Below are positions 1-5,107 of a DNA stretch of 5,107 bases, piece by piece. Both the position numbers and the translations under genes were made by a program. The stretch is from CAYNGH01 sp964396845 (GTDB lineage Bacteria; Vulcanimicrobiota; JAJTBE01; CAYNGH01), in contig CAYNGH010000208.1 in NCBI GenBank assembly GCA_964396845.1, forward strand, positions 1 through 5,107, read 5' to 3'. The notes beneath the pieces are model-generated. The model made no database searches, was not told where the DNA came from, and was given only the letters and a program-made list of their open reading frames with translations. Positions within the stretch are counted from its first letter, which is position 1; the number at the start of each line of letters is the position of its first letter.

Positions 1-413
1 GCCTGAAGAAAGCCGGCGACAACATCGGCAACCGGGTAAAGGTGAAGATAGTCAAGAACAAGATGGCTCCACCCTTCAAAAATGCCAACTTCGACATCAT
101 CTTCGGCAAGGGTATATTCAAGGAAGGAAGCATTCTGGAAGCCGCGCTGGAATATGATATTGTCAAGAAAAGCGGTTCATGGTACAGCTATGGGGATGTA
201 CGCCTCGGCCAGGGGGCCGACAACTCTGCACAATACCTGCTGGCAAATCCCGAGTTGAAAGAAAAACTGGTCCGGGAGATTCTATCAACTACAAAAATCC
301 CTGCCCTGCAACGACGGTTGGAAGAGATGGAGCGAAAAAACCCTTCCCCAAAACCCGGAGATGACGGGAAGAAAGATACGACCAAAAAGGAAACAGTAAA
401 AGCCGGTGAATGA
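1..413 (+). CDS. recA: RecA recombinase, C-terminal part (5' end outside window)
   Basis: This is the last 136 codons of RecA, the ATP-dependent recombinase that forms filaments on single-stranded DNA, drives strand exchange and triggers LexA self-cleavage in the SOS response. The reading frame is open from base 3. It shows the family signatures GNRVKVKIVKNKMAPPF, FDIIFGKGI, SGSWYSYGD and RLGQG, followed by the C-terminal helical domain (NPELKEKLVREIL). These belong to the end of the core and the C-terminal domain; the Walker motifs and DNA-binding loops lie upstream and cannot be checked. The GTG at 42 is an internal valine, not a start. The final 25 or so residues are rich in lysine, proline and threonine (seven Lys against five Asp/Glu), unlike the acidic tail of most RecA proteins. 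The stop codon lies inside recX, so the two are surely cotranscribed. Identity is certain from sequence pattern; any regulation lies upstream. Confidence 0.97.
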   Translation, partial: LKKAGDNIGNRVKVKIVKNKMAPPFKNANFDIIFGKGIFKEGSILEAALEYDIVKKSGSWYSYGDVRLGQGADNSAQYLLANPELKEKLVREILSTTKIPALQRRLEEMERKNPSPKPGDDGKKDTTKKETVKAGE

Positions 414-870
414 GGATCTCCCCGGGAAACTGCTGGCATCAGCCTACAGGTACTTGTCCCGGCGGGATCACAGTCGGGCCGAGTTGGAAAGAAAACTCAC
501 CCTCAGGGGTTTTGAACCGGGCCAGATCCGGGATGTTCTAAATCATCTCGAAGGGTCGGGATACATTAACGACTTAGAGTTTGCCCGAGGCTTTGTGAGA
601 TATTGTCAGAGGATCCGGCGTCTGGGGCAAAGGCGGATCCGGCAGGAACTCGAAAGTCGGGGTGTTGGCCGGCAGGCAATTTGGGAGGCCATGGCTTCTT
701 ATGATCAGAATTTGGAGGAAGAAAACCTGGAGCATCTTGCGAAAAAGAAGATCCTCTCGGGCAAGGATGTCAACAAGGTTGCATCATACCTGGTTCGCAG
801 GGGATTTTTACCCGGAGATGCCCTGGGGGTTGCCCGAAAGGCAAAAGAGAATATTTTCCAACAGGAATAA
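406..870 (+). CDS. recX: RecX, regulatory partner of RecA
   Basis: RecX binds RecA filaments and modulates their growth and activity. The 154-residue product is of usual RecX length and is made of the family's helical repeats: an N-terminal unit (AYRYLSRRDHSRAELERKL, residues about 13-31), the typical GYINDLEFARGFV segment (about residues 52-64), a basic middle unit around RIRRLGQRRIRQELESRGV, and a C-terminal unit ending in LVRRGFLPGDALGVARKA. The GTG start at 406 overlaps the recA end by 8 bases. It is the only usual start available, because the frame is closed by TAA at 397-399 and there is no ATG near the N-terminus. AAGGAA at 387-392 is rather far from it (13 bases), so translational coupling to recA is likely. 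No terminator follows recA, so both genes share a transcript. Assignment rests on motifs plus the recA context. Confidence 0.93.
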   Translation: MNEDLPGKLLASAYRYLSRRDHSRAELERKLTLRGFEPGQIRDVLNHLEGSGYINDLEFARGFVRYCQRIRRLGQRRIRQELESRGVGRQAIWEAMASYDQNLEEENLEHLAKKKILSGKDVNKVASYLVRRGFLPGDALGVARKAKENIFQQE

Positions 871-903
871 CAACCCTGGGGATCCTTGTGACAATCCGGG
901 TTG
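871..903 (+). repeat. Imperfect inverted repeat just after recX
   Basis: CAACCC (871-876) is the exact reverse complement of GGGTTG (898-903). The inner bases can extend the pairing (GGA with TCC, then TTG with CAA) if the left arm has two three-base bulges. It begins on the base after the recX stop, and its right arm includes the first three bases of the -35 box at 901-906. There is no run of T after it, so it is not a normal intrinsic terminator. It may be a weak 3'-end structure, an operator, or chance. Confidence 0.3.
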
Positions 904-929
904 ACATCGAGGGAAAAAAAAATTAGAAT
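901..929 (+). promoter_or_regulatory. Sigma-A promoter for rny
   Basis: A perfect -35 hexamer TTGACA (901-906) is followed after exactly 17 bases by TAGAAT (924-929), one mismatch from TATAAT. The spacer is A-rich (914-922). A transcript would start near 935-938 and give rny a leader of roughly 90-110 bases. This makes rny separately expressed from recA-recX, although read-through is possible because no terminator follows recX. Confidence 0.8.
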
Positions 930-951
930 ATTATAGTAAAGCGTACTCAAT

Positions 952-970
952 AAATGCAGAACATGCATTT
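952..970 (+). repeat. Small hairpin in the rny leader
   Basis: AAATGCA (952-958) and TGCATTT (964-970) form a perfect 7-bp inverted repeat with a five-base loop GAACA. It lies about 15 bases after the expected transcription start. The stem is AT-rich and has no T run, so it is not a terminator. It could stabilise the 5' end of the mRNA or bind a protein, or be chance. It does not match the Gram-positive LexA box, since the GAAC is not matched by GTTC. Confidence 0.35.
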
Positions 971-1002
971 GGAATATTTTGAAAGCAAAAGGAAGTTAAG
1001 GA

Positions 1003-1032
1003 GTGATAGGCAACCAAATGAAAATTGAATAA
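1003..1032 (+). other. Possible leader mini-ORF before rny
   Basis: A very short frame could be translated here: GTG at 1003 gives MIGNQMKIE, or ATG at 1018 gives MKIE, both stopping at TAA 1030-1032. AAGGAAG (989-995) lies 7 bases before the GTG, while AAGGAG (998-1003) lies 14 bases before the ATG. The stop is one base before the strong Shine-Dalgarno sequence of rny (1034-1041), an arrangement that would allow coupling. The peptide is too short to test for homology, and it may simply be untranslated leader. Confidence 0.25.
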
Positions 1033-2584
1033 CGGAGGTGAACTCGCTATCGTTTTAAATATTATCCTGTTTATCATCGGGGTAGCCCTGGGAGCAGGAG
1101 CTTGTTATTTTTTTCTGAATAACTTTCGCAATCAGGGGATTGGCCAGGCAAAGGAAGAAGCCGAAAAGATTGTCAGGGATGCAGAAAAAGAAGCAGATAA
1201 CATCAAGCGGGACAAGATACTTGAGGCCAAGGAAGAAGTCCTGAAGCTCAAGGCAGACCAGGAGAAGGAACGGGATCAGCGCCGGGGGGAGCTGGAACGT
1301 TTTGAAAGAAGACTCTTGAACCGGGAAGAGAACCTGGAAAAAAAGAGCGACTCCCTGGATCGCCGGGACCGGGCTATCAAGAACAAAGAAGCGGAGGCTC
1401 AGAAGCTCGTCAACGAGGCGGAGCAGTTGAAGCAGAGTCAGCAGGGCGAACTGGAAAGAATAGCCCGGTTGACCGTGGAAGAAGCCCAGAAAGAGATGTT
1501 TCGCAAGCTGGACAACGAACTTGCCCTGGAGCTGGCCCTGAGGGTAAAACAGAACGAAGAAAGAATCAAGGAAGAATCCGATCGGACTGCCCGAACCATT
1601 ATATCCACGGCAATTCAAAAATGGGCGGCGGATCAGGTGGTAGAATCGACAGTATCGGTGGTGCAGCTTCCCAACGACGAAATGAAGGGAAGAATCATCG
1701 GCAGGGAAGGACGCAACATCAGAATGCTGGAGAGCTTGACGGGAGTGGACCTGATAATCGACGACACACCGGAGGCGGTAATCTTGTCAGGTTTTGATCC
1801 CATCCGGCGGGAAGTTGCCCGGATGGCTCTGGAAAAGCTCATTATCGACGGCAGGATTCACCCGGCCCGTATCGAGGAAATGGTGGAAAAAGCCCAGAAA
1901 GAGATGGAAACCAGGGTTCGTGAAGAAGGGGAACAGGCCACTTTCGAGGTTGGAATTACCGGTGTCCATCCAGAGATAATGAAATTGCTGGGCAAGTTGC
2001 GATTCCGCACCAGTTACGGTCAGAATGTCCTGCAACATTCCATCGAGGTGGCGACCCTGGCGGGAAATATGGCCTCCCAGTTGGGAATGGACCCTGCAAT
2101 AGCCAAGCGAGCCGGTCTGCTGCACGACATCGGAAAGGCCCTCAACAGCGAAATCGAAGGCCCCCATGCCCTGATTGGAGCCAAATTCGCCCAACGATAC
2201 AAGGAATCAAAGGAAGTAGTCCATGCCATAGCCGCTCACCATGAAGACGAGGAGCAGAACTCCATCGAGGCAGTGCTGGTGCAGGCCGCCGATGCCATAT
2301 CGGCAGCAAGGCCGGGAGCCCGGAGGGAAACTCTGGAAACCTACATCAAACGTCTTGAGAAACTGGAGCAGGTGGCAAACTCCTTCGAGGGAGTGGAAAA
2401 ATCCTTTGCAATTCAGGCTGGTCGAGAAATCCGAATAATGGTGAGGCCGGACCAGGTGAATGATCTCACCTGTGCTAAAATGGCCAGGGACATTGTAAAG
2501 AAGATAGAAGACGAATTGGAATATCCCGGACAGATCAAAGTTACGGTAATAAGGGAAACCAGGACGGTAGAGTACGCAAAATGA
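1025..2584 (+). CDS. rny: Ribonuclease Y, membrane-anchored endoribonuclease
   Basis: RNase Y is the endonuclease that initiates mRNA decay and processing in many Gram-positive bacteria, acting at the inner face of the membrane. From TTG 1025 the product is 519 residues, against about 520 in Bacillus subtilis, and it aligns to the same C-terminal VEYAK. In order: one N-terminal membrane segment (residues about 8-31), a long charged coiled coil (about 35-200), a KH RNA-binding domain with GRIIGREG at 222-229, and an HD phosphohydrolase domain with candidate metal ligands H338, H367-D368 (in LLHDIGKA), H405-H406 and D423. All key residues are present. The start is uncertain: TTG 1025 is the only ATG/GTG/TTG start available (TGA closes the frame at 1019-1021), but the best ribosome site points to ATC 1049, which would give a 511-residue protein still keeping the membrane segment. 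It has its own sigma-A promoter and a terminator right after the stop. The identity is certain. Confidence 0.96.
   Translation: MNNGGELAIVLNIILFIIGVALGAGACYFFLNNFRNQGIGQAKEEAEKIVRDAEKEADNIKRDKILEAKEEVLKLKADQEKERDQRRGELERFERRLLNREENLEKKSDSLDRRDRAIKNKEAEAQKLVNEAEQLKQSQQGELERIARLTVEEAQKEMFRKLDNELALELALRVKQNEERIKEESDRTARTIISTAIQKWAADQVVESTVSVVQLPNDEMKGRIIGREGRNIRMLESLTGVDLIIDDTPEAVILSGFDPIRREVARMALEKLIIDGRIHPARIEEMVEKAQKEMETRVREEGEQATFEVGITGVHPEIMKLLGKLRFRTSYGQNVLQHSIEVATLAGNMASQLGMDPAIAKRAGLLHDIGKALNSEIEGPHALIGAKFAQRYKESKEVVHAIAAHHEDEEQNSIEAVLVQAADAISAARPGARRETLETYIKRLEKLEQVANSFEGVEKSFAIQAGREIRIMVRPDQVNDLTCAKMARDIVKKIEDELEYPGQIKVTVIRETRTVEYAK
1034..1041 (+). promoter_or_regulatory. Perfect Shine-Dalgarno sequence that questions the rny start
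   Basis: GGAGGTGA is fully complementary to the usual 3' end of 16S rRNA (UCACCUCC). It lies downstream of the only conventional start (TTG 1025), so it cannot serve that codon. At the ideal distance (7 bases) the in-frame codon is ATC at 1049-1051. Either rny starts at a rare AUC codon or this sequence is coincidental coding sequence (Gly-Gly-Glu). Confidence 0.7.
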
Positions 2585-2589
2585 CCAAC

Positions 2590-2623
2590 AGCCCTGCAGT
2601 TTTTCTGCAGGGCTTATTTTATT
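2590..2623 (+). terminator. Intrinsic terminator after rny
   Basis: AGCCCTGCAG (2590-2599) and CTGCAGGGCT (2605-2614) form a perfect 10-bp GC-rich stem with a TTTTT loop, followed by a T-rich tract (TATTTTATT, 2615-2623). It starts five bases after the rny stop and separates rny from spoVS. Confidence 0.9.
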
Positions 2624-2721
2624 AAATATTAGGATCTGCCGGAAGGAATTGATTCGGGATCGTCAAACTTAGTTTTCAGGGGAATGGTAAACCAGATAAA
2701 AATGTAAAGGAAGTCCCGCAA
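2624..2721 (+). other. spoVS upstream region; promoter expected but not clear
   Basis: Because a strong terminator precedes it, spoVS should have its own promoter in these 98 bases. GAAGGAATT (2642-2650) fits the sigma-H -35 consensus, and GGGGAAT (2679-2685) fits its -10, but they are 28 bases apart instead of 11-14. A sigma-A reading (TTTTCA 2673-2678 with TAAAAA 2697-2702, 18-base spacer) is also weak. The ribosome site AAAGGAAG at 2706-2713 lies 8 bases before the spoVS ATG and is good. Confidence 0.3.
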
Positions 2722-2997
2722 ATGGAAGTATTGAAAGTATCTTCAAAATCAAAGCCAAATGCAGTTGCGGGTGCTCTTGCAGGAGTCCTGCGGGAGCGGG
2801 GGACCGCAGAAATGCAGGCTATCGGCGCAGGAGCGCTGAACCAGGCGGTAAAAGCCGTGGCAATAGCCAGGGGAATTGTAGCCCCCAGCGGTATGGATCT
2901 CATTTGCATACCAGCATTCAAGGAGATTCAGATCGACGGAGTGGAAAGGACTGCCATCAGACTGATAATCGAGCCGAGAACGGTTCGCAACAGCTGA
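2722..2997 (+). CDS. spoVS: Stage V sporulation protein S (SpoVS)
   Basis: SpoVS is a small, highly conserved Alba-like protein, thought to bind nucleic acid, that affects progress through sporulation (spore coat assembly and septation control in B. subtilis). The 91-residue product matches the family nearly throughout: MEVLKVSSKSKPNAVAGALA, VLRERGTAEMQAIGAGALNQ, AVKAVAIARG, PSGMDLICIPAF and EIQIDG, with a C-terminal RLIIEPR. It is about five residues longer than the 86-residue B. subtilis protein because of the extra tail TVRNS. The ATG start has AAAGGAAG 8 bases upstream. The gene sits alone between two terminators. In B. subtilis it lies after rny and ymdB; here ymdB is missing from that place. 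In B. subtilis it is under sigma-H, but no proper sigma-H site is seen here. SpoVS is also found in non-sporulating bacteria, so it does not prove spore formation. Confidence 0.96.
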   Translation: MEVLKVSSKSKPNAVAGALAGVLRERGTAEMQAIGAGALNQAVKAVAIARGIVAPSGMDLICIPAFKEIQIDGVERTAIRLIIEPRTVRNS

Positions 2998-3011
2998 AAA
3001 GATTCAAAAAT

Positions 3012-3042
3012 AAAAAAGGCCTGCCCGGCAGGTCTTTTTTTG
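3012..3042 (+). terminator. Intrinsic terminator after spoVS
   Basis: The stem pairs 3012-3024 (A-run then GGCCTGC) with 3028-3040 (GCAGGTC then T-run), with loop CCG and one G-T wobble (3019/3033), and ends in seven T (3035-3041). The matching A and T runs mean it could also work on the opposite strand. It closes the single-gene spoVS transcript. Confidence 0.9.
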
Positions 3043-3072
3043 TTGATCCATAAGTAAATCATCGGATAAACT
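3043..3072 (+). promoter_or_regulatory. Probable sigma-A promoter for pepA
   Basis: TTGATC (3043-3048) and TAAACT (3067-3072) are separated by 18 bases. Each matches four of six consensus positions, so it would be a modest promoter. The position is right: after the spoVS terminator, with a predicted start near 3079 and the ribosome site AAGGAG at 3090-3095. A promoter is required somewhere in this 60-base gap, which raises the odds. Confidence 0.45.
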
Positions 3073-3102
3073 GTATCACCACAACAAAGAAGGAGAAAAT
3101 GC

Positions 3103-4614
3103 ATGGAAATTATTGCAAAAATGGACAAAATCTATAATCAAAAGGCAGATGCGGTAGTTTTATTTCTGTTCTCTGACGAGAAACCCACAGGAGAGCTGGC
3201 GGATCTGGATGAAAAGCTGGAGGGACAGGTTGCCTCCATGATAGAGTCAGGAGAAATCAGTGGAAAATTCAGGGAATTCACCCTGATACACACCGACAGG
3301 ATAGCATCCCCCAGGGTTCTTCTGATGGGCCTTGGCAAGAAAAAAGAAATTGAAATTGATCGGATCCGCTCCATGGCGGGCCGTTCTGCCCGAATCCTGC
3401 GGAGAATCAAGGCCATCGACATATGTTATTCCAGCTTTACCGGGCTTGGGGTGTCCCCGGAAGAGAGCGCCCTTTGCATCACCGAGGGAGTGATACTGGG
3501 GCTTTATCATTTCAAGCATCACAAGACAACCCACAAGAAGAAGACCCCCGTTGCCAGGGTCACCATATCAGCTAAGAACAGCGACGAGGTGGAGCCAATA
3601 ACAAAGGGTATCGCCAGGGGTCAGGTGCTGGCCCAATACACCGTAATGGCCAGAAACCTGGTAAATGAACCTGCCAATGTGATGACTCCCACATATTTTA
3701 CCGACAAGGCCCTTAAACTGGCCCAGGAACAGAATCTGGAATCCTATGTGATAGACCGGGACGGGATGAAGAGTCAAGGCATGGGCTGTATTCTGGCAGT
3801 GGCCCAGGGGAGTGATGAACCGCCCAAGATTGTCATTCTCAAGTATATGAACAACCCCGGAGGCCCGGTGCTGGGACTGGTGGGAAAGGGACTCACCTTT
3901 GATTCCGGCGGTCTGTGCATCAAGCCTGCGGATTCCATGCTTCGTATGTACAGTGACTGCAGTGGTGCCTGTGCCGTCCTGGGGGCCATGGGGGCCATAG
4001 CCAAAATGGAGCTGAAGATTAATGTTGTTGCAGTCATGGGTCTAACTGAGAATATGATTTCCGGCAAGGCATACCGCCCCGGCGATATAATCAAATCCAT
4101 GTCGGGAAAGACCGTGGAAATAATAAACACCGACGCCGAAGGAAGACTGGTGTTGGCGGACTGTATCTCTCTTGCGAAAAAAACCGGCGCTGATCGGCTG
4201 GTGGATATTGCCACCCTCACCGGCGGTTGTGTGACGGCCCTGGGCTTTTCTGCTTCCGGGATAATGGGCAATGACGATGATCTCATTGAAAAGGTGAAAG
4301 AATCCGGCAATAAAGCTGCAGAAAGAATGTGGCAGCTTCCCCTTTATGAAGATTACTTCGCCCAGATATACTCTGATGTGGCAGACATGGAAAACTCCGG
4401 TGGCCGGGAAGCCAGCGCATGCACTGCGGCTAAATTCCTGGAACAGTTCGTCGAAGAAACCCCCTGGGTTCATATCGACATTGCCGGCACTGCCATGATC
4501 GAACGAGAAAGGACCCCTTATCTCAAAAAACCATATCTTCCCAAGGAGGGAGCCACTGGAGTGGGAGTCAGGACCCTGTATCACCTGGCCGACAGCCTCT
4601 CGGAAAAGGCATAG
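3103..4614 (+). CDS. pepA: Leucyl aminopeptidase, M17 family (PepA type)
   Basis: This enzyme removes N-terminal amino acids from peptides in the cytoplasm, using two metal ions, and works as a hexamer in characterised members. The product has 503 residues, the same as E. coli PepA. The N-terminal macro-like domain (about 1-170) is divergent; the catalytic domain (about 180-495) is well conserved. All expected metal ligands are present: K262 and D267 in VGKGLTFDSGG, D285, and D344 and E346 in NTDAEGRLVLAD; so are the catalytic K274 and R348. TLTGGCVTALG and HIDIAGTA also fit. The ATG at 3103 has AAGGAG 7 bases upstream; an out-of-frame ATG at 3099 is ignored. Odd features are cysteines beside the active site (C272, C286, C290, C354, C440). 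Whether it has the DNA-binding role of E. coli PepA cannot be told from sequence. The PHP gene follows after 18 bases, so they likely form an operon. Confidence 0.95.
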   Translation: MEIIAKMDKIYNQKADAVVLFLFSDEKPTGELADLDEKLEGQVASMIESGEISGKFREFTLIHTDRIASPRVLLMGLGKKKEIEIDRIRSMAGRSARILRRIKAIDICYSSFTGLGVSPEESALCITEGVILGLYHFKHHKTTHKKKTPVARVTISAKNSDEVEPITKGIARGQVLAQYTVMARNLVNEPANVMTPTYFTDKALKLAQEQNLESYVIDRDGMKSQGMGCILAVAQGSDEPPKIVILKYMNNPGGPVLGLVGKGLTFDSGGLCIKPADSMLRMYSDCSGACAVLGAMGAIAKMELKINVVAVMGLTENMISGKAYRPGDIIKSMSGKTVEIINTDAEGRLVLADCISLAKKTGADRLVDIATLTGGCVTALGFSASGIMGNDDDLIEKVKESGNKAAERMWQLPLYEDYFAQIYSDVADMENSGGREASACTAAKFLEQFVEETPWVHIDIAGTAMIERERTPYLKKPYLPKEGATGVGVRTLYHLADSLSEKA

Positions 4615-4632
4615 CAACGAAAGGATCTGCGG

Positions 4633-5107
4633 ATGTTCGACCTGCACACCCATACCACCGCCTCTGATGGAACCCTGACGCCGGCTCAGATAGTCCGGGA
4701 GGCAGTAAGGCTGGGGCTTTCTCATCTGTCCATCACCGACCATGACACCACCGGCGGAATTGACGAAGCCCTGGAAACAGCCCTGGGAAGCAGGTTGCAG
4801 GTTATTCCCGGCATAGAACTGAGTGTTGAAGAGGTGGAAATAGAAGTACACATCCTGGGGTACTTCATCAACCATCATCATCAGCCTCTTTTGAGCCATC
4901 TCAGGGAGCTCCGTCTTGGCCGGGAAAACCGCACCCGGAAGATCATCGACAAACTCCAGCTCCTGGGGATACCTTTTCAGCCGGAAGACATGAAAAAACT
5001 TGGGGGCGGCCAGTCGGTGGGTCGCCCTCATATTGCCCAAATTCTAATTGAAAAAGGAGTTGTAAAAAACAGAGAAGAAGCATTCCAGCAGTATCTTGGC
5101 CGCGATG
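4633..5107 (+). CDS. PHP-domain phosphoesterase / RNase AM-like exonuclease (3' end outside window)
   Basis: This is the first 158 codons of a PHP-domain protein of the TrpH/YciV group. Members of this group include E. coli RNase AM, a 5'-to-3' exonuclease on short RNAs that also matures rRNA 5' ends, and enzymes that act on AMP or 3',5'-bisphosphonucleotides. The PHP metal motifs are intact: H5 and H7 in DLHTHT, D12, H37 in TDHD, E62 in PGIELS and H73 in EVHILGYF. An inserted helical region follows and the GRPHIA motif (H133), typical of this group, is present. The later ligand motifs lie beyond the window. The ATG at 4633 has AAAGGA (4620-4625) 7 bases before it, and pepA stops 18 bases upstream with no terminator between, so the two are probably cotranscribed. 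A histidinol-phosphatase or polymerase PHP domain is less likely given GRPHIA and the IELS/HILGYF pattern. The exact substrate is an inference from the family. Confidence 0.88.
   Translation, partial: MFDLHTHTTASDGTLTPAQIVREAVRLGLSHLSITDHDTTGGIDEALETALGSRLQVIPGIELSVEEVEIEVHILGYFINHHHQPLLSHLRELRLGRENRTRKIIDKLQLLGIPFQPEDMKKLGGGQSVGRPHIAQILIEKGVVKNREEAFQQYLGRD

Noticed and set aside
42..413. Separate small gene starting at GTG 42
   Set aside because: The frame is open to the window edge and the residues before it continue the RecA alignment, so this is the 3' end of recA.
611..643. Direct repeat GGATCCGGC within recX
   Set aside because: Both copies are in frame and encode arginine/isoleucine-rich helix of the RecX middle repeat; coding constraint explains them.
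952..972. Possible LexA (SOS) box in the rny leader
   Set aside because: GAAC at 959-962 is not followed by GTTC at the required spacing, so the Gram-positive LexA consensus is not met.
1055..1618. 187-codon - strand frame opposite the N-terminal half of rny
   Set aside because: Its Phe/Leu-rich translation is the antisense of Lys/Glu-rich coiled-coil codons (AAG, GAA, GAG), not a real membrane protein.
2642..2685. Sigma-H promoter for spoVS
   Set aside because: Both half-sites resemble the consensus, but the 28-base gap is far longer than the allowed 11-14 bases.
4042..5040. Long 332-codon open frame on the - strand opposite pepA and the PHP gene
   Set aside because: It lies opposite two strongly supported genes with intact family motifs; its translation shows no recognisable domain, and it is best explained by codon bias of the + strand genes.
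1..5107. CRISPR array, insertion sequence, tRNA/rRNA or phage-like module
   Set aside because: No regularly spaced repeats, transposase-like frame, terminal inverted repeats or RNA gene patterns were seen; nearly all of the window is housekeeping coding sequence.

Overview
This 5.1 kb window reads as core chromosome of a Gram-positive, Firmicutes-type anaerobe, most likely of the Clostridia or a related spore-forming lineage. Evidence: a recA-recX pair directly followed by the RNase Y gene (rny) and spoVS, strong AGGAGG-type ribosome binding sites, a consensus sigma-A promoter, and roughly balanced GC content. SpoVS also occurs in some non-sporulating phyla, so sporulation is suggested, not proven. 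All six genes are on the + strand. I saw no mobile element, CRISPR array, tRNA or rRNA.

Layout. Positions 1-413 hold the 3' end of recA; its 5' end lies outside the window. recX (406-870) overlaps recA by 8 bases. A 154-base gap carries an imperfect dyad, a near-perfect sigma-A promoter (TTGACA-17-TAGAAT), a small hairpin and a possible leader mini-ORF, then rny (1025-2584), which is closed by a strong terminator. spoVS (2722-2997) stands alone between that terminator and a second one at 3012-3042. A probable weak promoter then drives pepA (3103-4614). A PHP-domain phosphoesterase/exonuclease gene starts 18 bases later (4633) and runs off the right edge.

How the genes fit together. RecA is the recombinase and RecX its modulator, made from one transcript. 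RNase Y is the membrane-anchored endonuclease that starts mRNA decay. SpoVS is a small Alba-like regulator of sporulation. PepA trims peptides and the PHP protein probably degrades short RNAs or 3',5'-bisphosphonucleotides, so the last pair may serve macromolecule turnover.

No clearly new system is visible. The points most worth a second look are the start of rny (perfect Shine-Dalgarno, no conventional start codon at the right distance), its short leader, the absence of ymdB between rny and spoVS, the lysine-rich RecA tail, and the cysteine-rich surroundings of the PepA active site.
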